Below, one piece after another: positions 32,964-43,240 of a stretch of 64,000 bases of DNA. The notes under the pieces were generated by a model. It made no database searches and was not told the origin of the DNA. It worked only from the letters and a program-made list of their open reading frames with translations. This stretch comes from Microbacterium barkeri. GTDB lineage: Bacteria > Actinomycetota > Actinomycetes > Actinomycetales > Microbacteriaceae. Position 1 is the stretch's first letter. Every line of letters begins with the position of its first letter. The stretch is from assembly GCF_027921765.1 (NCBI RefSeq), contig NZ_BSEJ01000012.1, forward strand, positions 62,001 through 126,000, in the 5' to 3' direction. The position numbers and the translations under genes are program-made.

Positions 32964-32969
32964 TATACT
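32964..32969 (+). promoter_or_regulatory. -10 box TATACT upstream of secG
   Basis: TATACT lies 45 nt before the secG GTG, just beyond the tpiA hairpin. No good -35 was found at the expected distance. Confidence 0.45.
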
Positions 32970-33014
32970 GAACTCCTGTGCGCGGCGCACGCGCGCACTC
33001 ACGAAAGGCTCTCC

Positions 33015-33263
33015 GTGGAAGTTCTCGAGTTCATCCTCCAGGTCATCCTGGGCGTCACCAGCCTCCTGCTGACGCTGCTCATCCTCCTGCACAAGGGCCG
33101 GGGCGGCGGGCTCTCCGACATGTTCGGCGGCGGGATGTCGCAGGCCGTGGGCTCGTCGGGCCTCGCCGAGCGCAACCTGAACTACCTGACCGTCATCCTC
33201 GCGCTGGTGTGGTTCCTCTCCATCGTCGGCCTGGGCCTCATCACCAAGTTCCAGGTGATCTGA
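33015..33263 (+). CDS. secG: Preprotein translocase subunit SecG
   Basis: The 82-aa membrane protein has two transmembrane helices (about residues 3-24 and 57-78) and the conserved cytoplasmic loop LHKGRGGGLSDMFGGG. SecG assists SecYEG-driven export. GTG 33015 follows GAAAGG. Its TGA overlaps the rbpA ATG by one base. The order tpiA-secG-rbpA is typical of actinobacteria. Confidence 0.95.
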   Translation: MEVLEFILQVILGVTSLLLTLLILLHKGRGGGLSDMFGGGMSQAVGSSGLAERNLNYLTVILALVWFLSIVGLGLITKFQVI

Positions 33264-33616
33264 TGGCCGTCGGCGGCAACGCGATCCGCGGGACGCGCGT
33301 CGGATCGGGCCCTATGGGCGAGCAGGACCACGGCCACCACGCCGATCGCGTGGCGGTGTCGTACTGGGATGCGCTCGGCAACGAGACCGTGCGGTACTAC
33401 GCGGCGGGCGTGGCGGAGGAGGAGATCCCCGACGTCATCGACCATCCGCACTCCGGACTGCCTGCGGGGCGCGACCGCGAGAACCCGCCGGAGGCCTCGC
33501 GCAACGAGCCCTACAAGACGCACCTCGCGTACGTGAAGGAGCGCCGCACGGACGAGGAGGCCGAAGAGCTCCTCGGCGACGCGCTGCAGAAGCTCCGCGA
33601 GAAGCGCGGCCAGTAG
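33263..33616 (+). CDS. rbpA: RNA polymerase-binding protein RbpA
   Basis: The 117-aa actinobacterial transcription factor binds the housekeeping sigma and RNA polymerase and stabilises open promoter complexes. Family marks are the N-terminal GNAIRGTRVGSGPMGE, the core domain VAVSYWDALGNETVRYYA, IPDVIDHPHSGLPAGRD and the sigma-interacting basic region KTHLAYVKERR. It starts with ATG 33263 (TGATG overlap with secG). A 19-bp hairpin follows 7 nt after the stop. Confidence 0.95.
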   Translation: MAVGGNAIRGTRVGSGPMGEQDHGHHADRVAVSYWDALGNETVRYYAAGVAEEEIPDVIDHPHSGLPAGRDRENPPEASRNEPYKTHLAYVKERRTDEEAEELLGDALQKLREKRGQ

Positions 33617-33623
33617 CCAATCC

Positions 33624-33664
33624 GCGAGAAGGCCCCCGATCCTGAGGATCGGGGGCCTTCTCGC
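33624..33664. terminator. Strong bidirectional terminator between rbpA and pgl
   Basis: A perfect 19-bp stem (33624-33642 with 33646-33664) closes a 3-nt loop. Its right arm runs straight into the 57-bp repeat array, so the array lies in the 3' flank of the pgl transcript. Confidence 0.85.
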
Positions 33665-33903
33665 TGCGCTCGCGATGCGTTTCGCCTCGCTTCGCTCGCT
33701 CAACGACCGGAGGCGGCTCGCTGCGCTCGCGGAGCGTTTCGCCTCGCTTCGCTCGCTCAACGACCGGAGGCGGCTCGCTTCGCTCGCGGAGCGTTTCGCC
33801 TCGCTGCGCTCGCTCAACGACCGGAGGCGGCTCGCTTCGCTCGCGATGCGTTTCGCCTCGCTGCGCTCGCTCAACGACCGGAGGCGGCTCGCTGCGCTCG
33901 CGG
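33660..33903. repeat. Tandem array of a 57-bp repeat (4 full copies plus 16 bp)
   Basis: Copies are 33660-33716, 33717-33773, 33774-33830 and 33831-33887, with a partial copy to 33903. The period is exactly 57 bp. Only three sites vary: a CTGCG/CTTCG site near the start, GATGCG/GGAGCG, and a second CTKCG site. No copy has the same base at both CTK sites. The period is 19 codons, so several frames are open through the array on both strands (for example a 19-residue RERSEPPPVVERAQRGETH unit on the minus strand), but there is no start, ribosome site or family match. Related GAGCGAGCGAAGCGAG sequences are, from memory, dispersed in Microbacteriaceae intergenic regions. Confidence 0.9.
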
Positions 33904-33906
33904 TAT

Positions 33907-34680
33907 CTAGTCGGGGTCGATGAGGTCGTCGGGCACCTCGGCGGCCGCGGCCGCATCGGTGAACACGATCGTCTGCTCGGTGCCGTACGCGCCCGCCGCC
34001 GGAACGGACGCGTAGCTCGCGCCCGCCATCACGAGCCCGAGAGCCGACGCCTTGTCGGCGCCGGCCAGCACCATCCACACCCGCGCGGAGGCGTTGATGA
34101 CGGGGCGGGTGAACGTGACGCGCTCGGGCGGCGGCTTGGGGGAGTCGCGCACCGGCAGCACCACGGCGTCGGTCACCGCGACCTCCCCGCGATCGGGGAA
34201 GAGCGAGGCGACGTGGCCGTCGGGGCCGACGCCGAGGAAGCACACGTCGAACGCGGGGAAGCGGCGCTCCTCGGACGACGCGAAGCGCGCGAGCTCGTCC
34301 GCGTAGGCCGTCGCCGCCTCGTCGAGGGTGACCCCGTCGTCGGCTGCCGCCGGCTCGTGGACGTTCTCGGCCGGGATGGCGATGCGGTCGATGAGCGCCG
34401 CGCGGGCCTGACCCGCGTTGCGCTCGGCATCGCCGCGCGGCACGAACCGCTCGTCGCTCCACCACAGGTGGACGAGCGACCAGTCGATGTTGTCCCGCCA
34501 GGGGTGCGCGGCCGTCGCCTCGAGGACCGCGATGCCCATCGAGCCGCCCGTGAGCGACACGTGCACGGGGCGCGAGAGCTGGGTGAGCTGCGCGAGCAGT
34601 CCCACGAAGCGGTTCGCGACGTGCTCCGCGAGCGCGGGCTTGTCGGGCTGGACGACGACCCGCGTGTCGGCGTCGGCCAT
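33907..34680 (-). CDS. pgl: 6-phosphogluconolactonase
   Basis: The 257-aa enzyme hydrolyses 6-phosphogluconolactone, step two of the oxidative pentose-phosphate pathway. It shows the family motifs SLTGGSMGIAVLEA, VHLWWSDERFVP, DVCFLGVGPDGHVASLFP and the C-terminal VWMVLAGADKA. ATG 34680 overlaps the opcA stop (TGATG) and follows GGAGGAATTC. It is the last gene of tkt-tal-pgi-zwf-opcA-pgl; its TAG stop is 3 bp from the repeat array. Confidence 0.96.
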   Translation of the reverse strand: MADADTRVVVQPDKPALAEHVANRFVGLLAQLTQLSRPVHVSLTGGSMGIAVLEATAAHPWRDNIDWSLVHLWWSDERFVPRGDAERNAGQARAALIDRIAIPAENVHEPAAADDGVTLDEAATAYADELARFASSEERRFPAFDVCFLGVGPDGHVASLFPDRGEVAVTDAVVLPVRDSPKPPPERVTFTRPVINASARVWMVLAGADKASALGLVMAGASYASVPAAGAYGTEQTIVFTDAAAAAEVPDDLIDPD

Positions 34681-35618
34681 CAGAATTCCTCCGTGGGCGG
34701 CCCCAGGCGCTCCCAGCCGTCCGTGAGGACGCGGCCGTAAAGCAGGTCGGGGTCGAGCCGACGCAGCTCCTCGGCGATGCACTCGCGCAGCGAGCGGCGG
34801 GGGAGGAGGAGCACGTGGTCGGGCTGGCCCGGCTGGGTGAGGCGCGCGTGCGTCGCGCTCGTGCGCTCGAGCACGATGTCGCCCCCCGCGCGGTGCAGCA
34901 CGACGGAGTGGATGCCGTGGTTCCAGCGCTCGGGCGCCTCGTAGCACCACTCGACGGGCACGTCGAGTGCCATCCCGAGCCAGGCGGCGAGGAGGGCGGT
35001 CGACGGAGACGTGGAGGCGCCGCGCACCTCGACGGCCGTGACCGGCTCGAACGGCGGCTGGTCGAGCACCGCCGCGAGCTGCTCGCGCCAGCGTGTGAGG
35101 CGGGTCCACGCGAGGTCGGTGTCGCCGGGCGTGTAGACGAGGTCGAGCTGGCGCAGGCGGTCCGGCGCGTACGGAGCGGTGGACGTGTCGGTGATGCGCC
35201 GCTGGGCGATGCGGCCGAGCGCGTCCTTGCCGGGGCGTGCGGGCGGCTCGTCGGGCCACCAAACGACGACGGGCGCGTCGGGCAGCAGCAGGCCGGTGAT
35301 GAGGGTCTCCTCGTTGCTCGCCGCAGGGCCGAATGCGCGCAGCACGATGACCTCGCTCGCGCCCGCGTCGCCGCCCACGCGGATCTCGGCGTCGAGCCTC
35401 GCCTCGCCGCGCGGGTCGGTCACGAGCACGATGACGCGCATCGGGTGCTCGCGCGACGCGTCGTTCGCGGCGTCGATGACGGCCTCGTCGAGCGTCCGCT
35501 TCGACTTGATGATGAGCGTGAGCACGCGGCCGAGAGCGACCGCGCCGCCCTCCTCGCGCACGGAGACGAGGCGCTTGGCGACCTCGCTGACGCTGGTGTC
35601 GGGAAGGTCGATGATCAC
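34680..35618 (-). CDS. opcA: Glucose-6-phosphate dehydrogenase assembly protein OpcA
   Basis: The 312-aa protein is found next to zwf in actinobacteria and cyanobacteria and is needed for full G6PD activity or redox control. Family segments are MRVIVLVTDPRGEARLDAEIRVGGD, LLLPDAPVVVWWPDEPP and LTRWREQLAAVLD. The start is GTG 35618, with GGAGGCGCCC upstream and a GTGA overlap with the zwf stop. Few cysteines are present. Confidence 0.94.
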   Translation of the reverse strand: MIIDLPDTSVSEVAKRLVSVREEGGAVALGRVLTLIIKSKRTLDEAVIDAANDASREHPMRVIVLVTDPRGEARLDAEIRVGGDAGASEVIVLRAFGPAASNEETLITGLLLPDAPVVVWWPDEPPARPGKDALGRIAQRRITDTSTAPYAPDRLRQLDLVYTPGDTDLAWTRLTRWREQLAAVLDQPPFEPVTAVEVRGASTSPSTALLAAWLGMALDVPVEWCYEAPERWNHGIHSVVLHRAGGDIVLERTSATHARLTQPGQPDHVLLLPRRSLRECIAEELRRLDPDLLYGRVLTDGWERLGPPTEEF

Positions 35619-37162
35619 GGGCGCCTCCAAACGCGGCCGTCGCGGGCGAGGAGCGCGTCGGCGGATGCCGGCCCCCACGACCCGGAGTCGTACTGCTCGA
35701 GCGGCTCGTCGAGCGAAGCCCAGTACTCCTCCACGGGGTCGAGGATGCGCCAGGACAGCTCGACCTCCTCGTGGCGGGGGAACAGGGGCGGGTCGCCGAG
35801 CAGCACGTCGAGGATGAGCCGCTCGTACGCCTCGGGGCTGGCCTCGGTGAACGCGTGGCCGTACCCGAAGTCCATCGTGACGTCGCGGACGTTCGTGCCG
35901 GCGCCGGGGACCTTCGAGCCGAAGCGCAGCGTCACGCCCTCGTCCGGCTGCACGCGGATGACGAGCGCGTTCTGGCCGAGCTCGCTCGTCTGGCCGCGCG
36001 AGAACAGGTGCTCGGGGGCGCGCTTGAACACGACCGCGATCTCGGTCACACGACGCCCGAGGCGCTTGCCCGTGCGGACGTAGAACGGCACTCCGGCCCA
36101 GCGGCGGGTGTTGATGTCGAGCTTGATGGCCGCGTACGTCTCCGTGCGCGACTCCGGGCTCATCCCGTCCTCCTCGAGGAAGCCGGTCACCTTCTTCCCG
36201 CCCTGCCATCCGCCCGCGTACTGCCCGCGCGCGGTCGCCGTGGAGAGGTCGGCCGGCAGCGTGACGGCCGCGAGCACCTTCTCCTTCTCCGCGCGCAGGT
36301 GCTCGGCGGAGAGGCTGATCGGCTCCTCCATGGCGGTGAGGGCGAGCAGCTGCAGCAGGTGGTTCTGGATGACGTCGCGCGCCGCGCCGACGCCGTCGTA
36401 GTAGCCCGCACGACCGCTCACGCCGATGTCCTCGGCCATCGTGATCTGCACGTGGTCGACGTAGTTGCGGTTCCAGATCGGCTCGTACAGCTCGTTCGCG
36501 AAGCGCAGCGCCAGGATGTTCTGGACCGTCTCCTTGCCGAGGTAGTGGTCGATGCGGAAGATCGAGTCGGCCGGGAACGCGGCCTCGAGGGCGTCGTTGA
36601 GCTCGCGCGCGGACTCGAGGTCGTGGCCGAACGGCTTCTCGATGACCACGCGGCGCCAGCGGTTGTCGTCGGGCTTGTCGTCGACGAGCCCCGACTCGAG
36701 CAGCTGCTGCGCGACGACGGGGAACGACTTCGGCGGGATCGACAGGTAGAACGCGTGGTTGCCCATCGTCCCGCGCTCGACGTCGAGGGTGTCGACGGTC
36801 TCGCGCAGACGGCGGAATGCCGCGGGGTCGTCGAACTCGCCCTGCACGAAGCGGATGCCCTGCGCGAGCTGCTGCCAGGTCTCCTCGCGGTACTCGGTGC
36901 GCGCGTGCTGCTTGACGGCCTCCTGCACCACCTGGGCGAAGTCCTCGTCCTCCCAGTCACGGCGGGCGAACCCGACCAGTGCGAAGCCGGGGGGCAGCAG
37001 GCCGCGGTTGGCCAGGTCGTACACCGCGGGCATGAGCTTCTTGCGCGAGAGATCGCCGGTGACACCGAAGATCACGAGGGCGCTGGGCCCCGCGATGCGG
37101 TTGAGGCGGCGGTCATCGGGATCGCGCAGCGGATTGACGCCGCGCGAGATGTCAACGGTCAT
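35615..37162 (-). CDS. zwf: Glucose-6-phosphate 1-dehydrogenase
   Basis: The 515-aa NADP-linked enzyme has the cofactor loop VIFGVTGDLSRKKLMPAVYDL (GxxGDLxxxK), the active-site RIDHYLGKETVQN with catalytic His, and VPFYVRTGKRLGRR. It commits glucose-6-phosphate to the pentose-phosphate pathway and supplies NADPH. ATG 37162 follows an AGGAG; 23 nt separate it from pgi. It is coupled to opcA by GTGA. Confidence 0.98.
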   Translation of the reverse strand: MTVDISRGVNPLRDPDDRRLNRIAGPSALVIFGVTGDLSRKKLMPAVYDLANRGLLPPGFALVGFARRDWEDEDFAQVVQEAVKQHARTEYREETWQQLAQGIRFVQGEFDDPAAFRRLRETVDTLDVERGTMGNHAFYLSIPPKSFPVVAQQLLESGLVDDKPDDNRWRRVVIEKPFGHDLESARELNDALEAAFPADSIFRIDHYLGKETVQNILALRFANELYEPIWNRNYVDHVQITMAEDIGVSGRAGYYDGVGAARDVIQNHLLQLLALTAMEEPISLSAEHLRAEKEKVLAAVTLPADLSTATARGQYAGGWQGGKKVTGFLEEDGMSPESRTETYAAIKLDINTRRWAGVPFYVRTGKRLGRRVTEIAVVFKRAPEHLFSRGQTSELGQNALVIRVQPDEGVTLRFGSKVPGAGTNVRDVTMDFGYGHAFTEASPEAYERLILDVLLGDPPLFPRHEEVELSWRILDPVEEYWASLDEPLEQYDSGSWGPASADALLARDGRVWRRP

Positions 37163-37185
37163 GAAAGGGGGGACTCCTCTTGCCC

Positions 37186-38784
37186 TTACTGCGCTGCTTC
37201 GAACAGCGAGAGAACCTCGGTCTGGGGATCGGTGAGAGTGAGCGTCACGACGGGCCGGCCGAGCGCGGCCAGGACCTTCGCGTCGCCGTCGGCCTGCGCC
37301 TCGATGAGCTGCCCGAACGTGAAGGGGAGACCGGGAATCTCGAGGTCGACCGGCGTGCGCTCCGTGATCTGCACGAAGACGCCCTGCGCGGGGCCGCCCT
37401 TGTGATACTGCCCGGTCGAGTGGAGGAACCGCGGCCCCCACCCGAAGGTCGCGGGGCGACCCGAGTCGGCGGCGACCATCTCGCGCAGGCCGTCGAGCTG
37501 CGGCACCTCGGTGCGCGCGACGTAGGCCTGGATCGAGACGTACCCGTCCTCCGGCAGACGCGCCCACAGCGCGTCCAGGACGCCCGCGATCGTCCCCGAC
37601 TCGGCGAGTGCGGGGTCGCTCACGCGCACCTCGACGCCGTCCTCCGTGAAGGCGGGGGCGGCGGGCTCGGGACGCTGCGCGAGAAGTCCGCGCGCGGCCT
37701 CCTTCGCCGACTCGACGTCGGGCTGATCGAACGGGTTCACCCCGATGAGACGCGACGCGACCGCGACCGCGTACTCCCACACGAGGAACTGCTCGCCGAG
37801 CGCTCCGCTCACGAGCACCTCGCCGGGGTTGTGGTGCGGCGCATCGTCGACGTCGTCGACGATGCGCACGAGCTGCATGTCGGACGGCGTCTGCTCGACC
37901 TCGGGGGAGACCGGGAGGAGGACGACCGGCAGGATGCCCTTGCCGTCCTTGCCTGTGGACTCGGCGAGCAGCTGCTCGATCCAGTCGGGGAGTCCCTCGA
38001 GGCGCGTGCCGTCGGCGATGAGGCCGAGCTTGTCGCGGCGCGGCTCGGTCGCGGCGATCGCCGCTCCCAGCACGAGAGCGGGGTTCGACGGCGAGTCGAT
38101 CGCGACGTCGAGCATCACGGCCTCCGCTTCGTCGAGCAGCCGCTCGATGTCCGCGCCAGCGAGGCCGCTCGGCACGAGGCCGAACGCCGTGAGGGCGGAG
38201 TAGCGGCCGCCCACCTCGGGGTCGGCGGCGAAGACGCGATAGCCGGCCTCTCGGGCAGCCGTGTCGAGCGGCGAGCCCGGGTCGGTCACGACGACGATGC
38301 GCTCTGCGGGGTCGATGCCGAGATCGCGGAAGGCGGTCTCGAAGACGCGGCGGTGCGCGTCGGTCTCGACGGTCGAGCCGGACTTCGACGAGACGACGAG
38401 CGCCGTGCGCTCGAGGCCGCCGTCCAGAGCGGCCAGCACGTCGCCCGGGGAGGTCGAGTCGAGGATGTCGAGCTCGACGCCGGCCGAGCGCGCGATCACC
38501 TCGGGGGCGAGCGACGAGCCGCCCATCCCCGAGAGGACGATGCGGTCCACGCCGCGCGCGCGGAGGTCGTCGCGCAGAGCGACGATCTCCGCCACGAGCG
38601 GGCGCGAGTTCGCGACGGCCTGGACCCAGCCGAGCCGGCGCGCCGCCTCGCCCTCCGCCGAGGAGCCCCACAGGGTGGGGTCCTCGGCGGTGATGCCCGA
38701 TGCGACGAGGTCCGCGACGAGGCCGGGAACGGCCTCCTCTGCGGCGGTCCTCGCCGCACCGGACACGCGGATGGCGAATGTCAC
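37186..38784 (-). CDS. pgi: Glucose-6-phosphate isomerase
   Basis: The 532-aa protein interconverts glucose-6-phosphate and fructose-6-phosphate. SIS-type phosphosugar motifs are [15 protein letters not shown] and [14 protein letters not shown]; the late segment [18 protein letters not shown] carries a conserved active-site region. It belongs to the actinobacterial/cyanobacterial branch found beside transaldolase, where tal-pgi fusions also occur. GTG 38784 overlaps the tal stop (GTGA), so the two genes are coupled rather than fused here. Confidence 0.95.
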   Translation of the reverse strand: MTFAIRVSGAARTAAEEAVPGLVADLVASGITAEDPTLWGSSAEGEAARRLGWVQAVANSRPLVAEIVALRDDLRARGVDRIVLSGMGGSSLAPEVIARSAGVELDILDSTSPGDVLAALDGGLERTALVVSSKSGSTVETDAHRRVFETAFRDLGIDPAERIVVVTDPGSPLDTAAREAGYRVFAADPEVGGRYSALTAFGLVPSGLAGADIERLLDEAEAVMLDVAIDSPSNPALVLGAAIAATEPRRDKLGLIADGTRLEGLPDWIEQLLAESTGKDGKGILPVVLLPVSPEVEQTPSDMQLVRIVDDVDDAPHHNPGEVLVSGALGEQFLVWEYAVAVASRLIGVNPFDQPDVESAKEAARGLLAQRPEPAAPAFTEDGVEVRVSDPALAESGTIAGVLDALWARLPEDGYVSIQAYVARTEVPQLDGLREMVAADSGRPATFGWGPRFLHSTGQYHKGGPAQGVFVQITERTPVDLEIPGLPFTFGQLIEAQADGDAKVLAALGRPVVTLTLTDPQTEVLSLFEAAQ

Positions 38785-39887
38785 TTGGCGGACTCCAGCG
38801 CGGTGCGCACGGTCTCCTGGAGGTCGTGCCACGACGCGATGAACTTCTCGACGCCCTCGTCCTCGAGCACCTGGGTCACGTCGGCGAAGTCGACGCCCAC
38901 GCCCGCGAGCGCGGAGAAGACCTCGCGCGCGTCCTCGTACGCGCCCGTCACGGTGTCGCCCGTGACGACGCCGTGGTCGAACGTGGCCTGGAGCGTCTTC
39001 TCGGGCATCGTGTTGACGACGCCCGGTGCGACGAGCTCGGTCACGTAGAGGGTGTCGGGAAGCGCCGGGTCCTTGACGCCGGTCGAGGCCCACAGCGGAC
39101 GCTGCAGGTTCGCGCCGGCGGCGAGCAGGCCCTTCGCGCGGTCCTCCGCGAACTTCTGCTCGAACAGCTCATACGCCAGGCGCGCGTTGGCGAGGCCGGC
39201 CTTCGACTTGAGCGCGAGCGCCTCGTCCGTGCCGATCGCCGCGAGGCGCTTGTCGACCTCGGTGTCCACGCGCGACACGAAGAACGACGCGACGGAGTGG
39301 ATGCCCGACAGGTCGTGCCCGGCCTCCTTCGCCTTCTCGAGGCCGGCGAGGTAGGCGTCGATGACCTCGGCGTAGCGCTCGAGGCTGAAGATCAGCGTGA
39401 CGTTGACGGAGATGCCCGCGCCGATCACCTCGGTGATGGCGGGCAGGCCCGCCTTCGTCGCGGGGATCTTGATGAGGACGTTCTCGCGGTCGACGGCCGC
39501 GTGGAGCTGCTTCGCCTGCGCGATCGTGCCCTCGGTGTCGTGGGCCAGGTCGGGGGAGACCTCGATCGACACGCGCCCGTCCACGCCGTTCGTGCGGTCG
39601 TAGATCGGACGGAAGATGTCGCAGGCGTCGCTCACGTCGGTCGTCGTGAGCGCGAAGATCGCGTCGTCGGCCGAGGCGCCCGCCGCGGCCTGCGCCGCGA
39701 TCGAGTCCTCGTAGCCCACGTGCGCCGAGATCGCGCCCTGGAAGATCGTCGGGTTCGTCGTGATGCCGACGACGTCGCGCGTCTCGATGAGCTCGTGCAG
39801 GTTGCCCGACGTGATGCGCGAGCGCGACAGGTCGTCGAGCCAGATGCTGACGCCGGCGGCGGACAGGTCTGCGGTGGGGGAGGTCAT
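38781..39887 (-). CDS. tal: Transaldolase
   Basis: The 368-aa enzyme moves a three-carbon unit between sugar phosphates in the non-oxidative pentose-phosphate pathway. [14 protein letters not shown] [27 protein letters not shown] and the Schiff-base lysine in [15 protein letters not shown] are visible. ATG 39887 has AAGGAGAACGC upstream and overlaps the tkt stop (ATGA). Confidence 0.97.
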   Translation of the reverse strand: MTSPTADLSAAGVSIWLDDLSRSRITSGNLHELIETRDVVGITTNPTIFQGAISAHVGYEDSIAAQAAAGASADDAIFALTTTDVSDACDIFRPIYDRTNGVDGRVSIEVSPDLAHDTEGTIAQAKQLHAAVDRENVLIKIPATKAGLPAITEVIGAGISVNVTLIFSLERYAEVIDAYLAGLEKAKEAGHDLSGIHSVASFFVSRVDTEVDKRLAAIGTDEALALKSKAGLANARLAYELFEQKFAEDRAKGLLAAGANLQRPLWASTGVKDPALPDTLYVTELVAPGVVNTMPEKTLQATFDHGVVTGDTVTGAYEDAREVFSALAGVGVDFADVTQVLEDEGVEKFIASWHDLQETVRTALESAK

Positions 39888-41980
39888 GCGTTCTCCTTGA
39901 GGGTCTCGCGTGCGGCCGCCACGACGGCGTCCGCGGTGATGCCGAACTTCTCGAACAGCGTCTTGTAGTCGGCGGAGGCGCCGAAGTGCTCGATGGAGAC
40001 CGAGCGGCCCTTGTCGCCGACGATGCCGCGCCACGTGAGCGCGACGCCCGCCTCGACCGAGACGCGCGCGGTGACGGACGAGGGCAGCACGCTCTCGCGG
40101 TACTCCTCGCTCTGCTCGGCGAACCACTCGAGCGACGGCGCGGACACGACGCGCGCGTTCACGCCGTCGGCCGCGAGGCGCTCGCGCGCCTCGACGGCGA
40201 GCTGCACCTCGGAGCCCGTCGCGATGAGGATGACGTCGGGCGTGCCGTTCGGCGCCTCGGCCAGGACGTAGGCGCCCTTGACGGCGTGAGCCGCGGAGGC
40301 GAACACGTCGCCGCGCGCCTCCCCGTCGCCGCGCTCGTAGACGGGGATGTTCTGACGCGTGAGCGCGATGCCCGCGGGGCCCTGACGGCGACGCAGGATC
40401 TCGAGCCACACGACGCCCGTCTCGTTGGCGTCCGCGGGACGCACGACGGCGAGGTTCGGGATCGAGCGGAGCGTCGCGAGCTGCTCGACGGGCTGGTGCG
40501 TCGGGCCGTCCTCGCCGAGGGCGACGGAGTCGTGCGTCCAGACGAACACGCTGGGCACGTTCATGAGCGCCGCGAGACGGACCGCGGGGCGCATGTAGTC
40601 GCTGAAGATGAGGAACGTGCCGCCGAAGGCGCGCGTCGGGCCGTGCAGGACGATGCCGTTGAGGATGGCGCCCATCGCGTGCTCGCGGATGCCGAAGTGC
40701 AGCACGCGGCCGTAGGGGTTGCCCGACCACTCGTGCGTCGACCACTCGGCGGGGATGAACGACGCGGCGTCCTTGATCGTCGTGAGGTTCGACTCGGCGA
40801 GGTCGGCGGAGCCGCCCCACAGCTCGGGCAGCTCGGCCGCGAGGGCGTTGATGACCTGGCCCGACGCGGCGCGCGTGGACACGTCCTTGCCCGCCTCGAA
40901 CACGGGAAGCGCGCTCTCGATGCCCTCGGGCAGCTCGCCCGCCTGCAGGCGGTCCCACAGCGCCTTGCGCTCGGGGTTCGCCTCGGCCCACGCGTCGAAC
41001 GCCTTCTGCCACTCGGCGTGCGCGGCGGCGCCGCGCTCGACGAGCTGGCGCGTGTGCGCGATCACGTCGTCGGCGACCGCGAAGTGCTCCTCGGGGTCGA
41101 ACCCGAGCACCTTCTTCGTCGCGGCGAGCTCCTCGGCGCCGAGCTTCGCGCCGTGGATCTTGCCGGAGTTCTGCTTGCCCGGCGAGGGGTAGCCGATGAT
41201 CGTCTTCAGGATGATGAGCGACGGCTTCGAGGTCTCGGCCTTGGCCGCCTCGATCGCCGCGAACAGCTCCTGCACGTCCTCGACGTACTCGCCCGACTTC
41301 TTCCAGTCGACCGTGAGCACCTGCCAGCCGTACGCCTCGTAGCGCGCGGCGACATCCTCGGTGAAGGCGACGTTCGTGTCGTCCTCGATCGAGATCTGGT
41401 TCGAGTCGTAGATCGCGATGAGGTTGCCGAGCTGCTGGTGGCCCGCGAGCGAGCCGGCCTCGCTCGTGACGCCCTCCTGCAGGTCGCCGTCGCCCGCGAT
41501 CACGTAGATGTGGTGGTCGAACGGGCTCTCGCCCGCCGGCGCCTCGGGGTCGAACAGGCCGCGCTCGTAGCGCGCCGCGTACGCGAAGCCGACCGACGAG
41601 GCCAGGCCCTGACCGAGCGGGCCGGTCGTGATCTCGACGCCCTTCGTGTGGCCGTACTCGGGGTGGCCGGGGGTCAGCGAGCCCCACGTGCGCAGTGCCT
41701 TGAGGTCGTCGAGCTCGAGCCCGAAGCCGCCGAGGTACAGCTGCACGTACTGGGTCAGCGAGGAGTGGCCAGCGGACAGGATGAACCGGTCGCGACCGGG
41801 CCACTGCGTGTCCGCAGGGTCGTGCCGCAGCACCCGCTGGTACAGGAGGTACGCCGCGGGAGCGAGGCTCATCGCCGTTCCCGGGTGGCCGTTGCCGACC
41901 TTCTCCACGGCGTCTGCCGCCAGCAGGCGTGCTGTGTCCACAGCGCGCCGATCGATCTCATCCCAACGCAGTTCCGACAC
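39884..41980 (-). CDS. tkt: Transketolase
   Basis: The 698-aa thiamine-diphosphate enzyme transfers two-carbon units. Visible motifs are [27 protein letters not shown] (ThDP/Mg site) followed by [15 protein letters not shown], the Pyr-domain [19 protein letters not shown] and the C-terminal [11 protein letters not shown]. The start is GTG 41980, with AAAGGCGG upstream. It leads the six-gene operon. The divergent gap 41981-42272 to ctaB contains no recognisable RNA gene. Confidence 0.97.
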   Translation of the reverse strand: MSELRWDEIDRRAVDTARLLAADAVEKVGNGHPGTAMSLAPAAYLLYQRVLRHDPADTQWPGRDRFILSAGHSSLTQYVQLYLGGFGLELDDLKALRTWGSLTPGHPEYGHTKGVEITTGPLGQGLASSVGFAYAARYERGLFDPEAPAGESPFDHHIYVIAGDGDLQEGVTSEAGSLAGHQQLGNLIAIYDSNQISIEDDTNVAFTEDVAARYEAYGWQVLTVDWKKSGEYVEDVQELFAAIEAAKAETSKPSLIILKTIIGYPSPGKQNSGKIHGAKLGAEELAATKKVLGFDPEEHFAVADDVIAHTRQLVERGAAAHAEWQKAFDAWAEANPERKALWDRLQAGELPEGIESALPVFEAGKDVSTRAASGQVINALAAELPELWGGSADLAESNLTTIKDAASFIPAEWSTHEWSGNPYGRVLHFGIREHAMGAILNGIVLHGPTRAFGGTFLIFSDYMRPAVRLAALMNVPSVFVWTHDSVALGEDGPTHQPVEQLATLRSIPNLAVVRPADANETGVVWLEILRRRQGPAGIALTRQNIPVYERGDGEARGDVFASAAHAVKGAYVLAEAPNGTPDVILIATGSEVQLAVEARERLAADGVNARVVSAPSLEWFAEQSEEYRESVLPSSVTARVSVEAGVALTWRGIVGDKGRSVSIEHFGASADYKTLFEKFGITADAVVAAARETLKENA

Positions 41981-42272
41981 CGGACCGCCTTTCGTGGTGG
42001 GGCTTGTGCGCCCGGCTCTCGGTCCGCGGATCCCGTAACACAGGCGAAGCAGACGGCACTCGGGCGCGCGTTTCTGGCCCCAGCATAGCCTCGCGGCGGA
42101 TGGGGCGTGCCGGTCTGTGACGACCGGTTGCGCCGAGTGTGGCAGAGCGCTGTGACGCGCGGGTGACGTGCGTCTCACGACGCCGGCCGCACGGGTGTGA
42201 GGAGGATCCGGGCGGCGCGCCGATGGCCTAGAATCGGATGTGCCTGTGCCAGCCGAGGGGAGACGTGAGCGC

Positions 42273-43205
42273 ATGTCCACGACGATCGTCGATTCGGATC
42301 GGACCTCGCGTCAGCGTCTCGGCCGGAAGATCCGCGCGTACGTCGCGCTCACGAAGCCGCGCGTGCTCGAGCTGCTGCTCGTGTCGACCGTGCCGGTCAT
42401 GTTCCTCGCCGCGAACGGCGTCCCGAACCTCTGGCTCGTGCTCGCGACCGTCATCGGCGGATCGCTGAGCGCCGGCTCCGCGGCCGCGTTCAACATGTAC
42501 ATCGACCGCGACATCGACGCGCACATGGCGCGCACCGAGAACCGGCCGATCGTGACGGGGGAGATCTCGCCCCGCAGCGCACTCGTGTTCGCGTGGACCC
42601 TCGCGATCGTCTCGACCGTCTGGTTCCTGGCGACGACGAATCTCCTGACGGCGTCGCTGTCGGCGTTCGCGATCTTCTTCTACGTCGTGATCTACACGAT
42701 GATCCTCAAGCGCCGCACCGAGCAGAACATCGTCTGGGGCGGCATCGCCGGGTGCTTCCCGGTGCTCATCGGCTGGGCCGCCGTCACGAACGGCCTGGAC
42801 TGGGCGCCCTTCATCCTCTTCGCGCTCGTGTTCCTGTGGACGCCGCCGCACTACTGGCCGCTCTCCATCAAGTACGCGGTCGACTACGAGAACACCGACG
42901 TCCCGATGCTCGGGGCCACGCGATCGGGATCCCAGGTCGGCCTGCAGATCATCCTCTACGCATGGGCGACCGTCGCGTGCTCGCTCCTGCTCATCCCGGT
43001 CGCCGGCATGGGCCTCGTGTACTCGGTGTCGGCGCTCGTCTTCGGCGGCTGGTTCATCTACGAGTCCCACCGGCTCTACAACCGCACGGTGCTCGAGCAG
43101 GACGGCGAGAGCCGACCGCGCCCGATGCGCGTCTTCCACGCGTCGATCACGTACCTCACGCTCGTCTTCGTCGCCGTCGCGGTTGACCCGCTGCTGCCGT
43201 TCTGA
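42273..43205 (+). CDS. ctaB: Protoheme IX farnesyltransferase (heme O synthase)
   Basis: The 310-aa UbiA-superfamily membrane protein farnesylates heme B. It has the prenyl-diphosphate site [19 protein letters not shown] and the second loop [10 protein letters not shown], with eight or nine hydrophobic helices. ATG 42273 follows GAGGGGAGA; an upstream GTG at 42240 is an alternative but lacks a ribosome site. A TAGAAT -10 lies at 42229-42234. With CtaA (46278) and SURF1 (59320) it supports aa3-type oxidase assembly. ctaB is divergent from tkt, as in many actinobacteria. Confidence 0.96.
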   Translation: MSTTIVDSDRTSRQRLGRKIRAYVALTKPRVLELLLVSTVPVMFLAANGVPNLWLVLATVIGGSLSAGSAAAFNMYIDRDIDAHMARTENRPIVTGEISPRSALVFAWTLAIVSTVWFLATTNLLTASLSAFAIFFYVVIYTMILKRRTEQNIVWGGIAGCFPVLIGWAAVTNGLDWAPFILFALVFLWTPPHYWPLSIKYAVDYENTDVPMLGATRSGSQVGLQIILYAWATVACSLLLIPVAGMGLVYSVSALVFGGWFIYESHRLYNRTVLEQDGESRPRPMRVFHASITYLTLVFVAVAVDPLLPF

Positions 43206-43226
43206 CGCGTCCCGCGCGCGCAGGGG

Positions 43227-43232
43227 TAGCGT
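43227..43232 (+). promoter_or_regulatory. -10 box TAGCGT before the MFS gene
   Basis: TAGCGT ends 8 nt before ATG 43241, in the 35-nt gap after ctaB; this is consistent with a leaderless mRNA. Confidence 0.4.
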
Positions 43233-43240
43233 TCTGAGTG

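Noticed and set aside
33660..33903. Array considered as CRISPR
   Set aside because: Copies are contiguous with no unique spacers and no cas genes nearby.
33182..34465. Minus-strand open frame with repeated SERSEAKR units through the 57-bp array
   Set aside because: A 57-bp period keeps frames open by itself; there is no start signal, and the frame runs antisense to rbpA and out of frame in pgl.
41981..42272. Divergent gap between tkt and ctaB examined for a riboswitch or small RNA
   Set aside because: Nothing beyond possible promoter boxes (TAGAAT at 42229-42234) could be supported.
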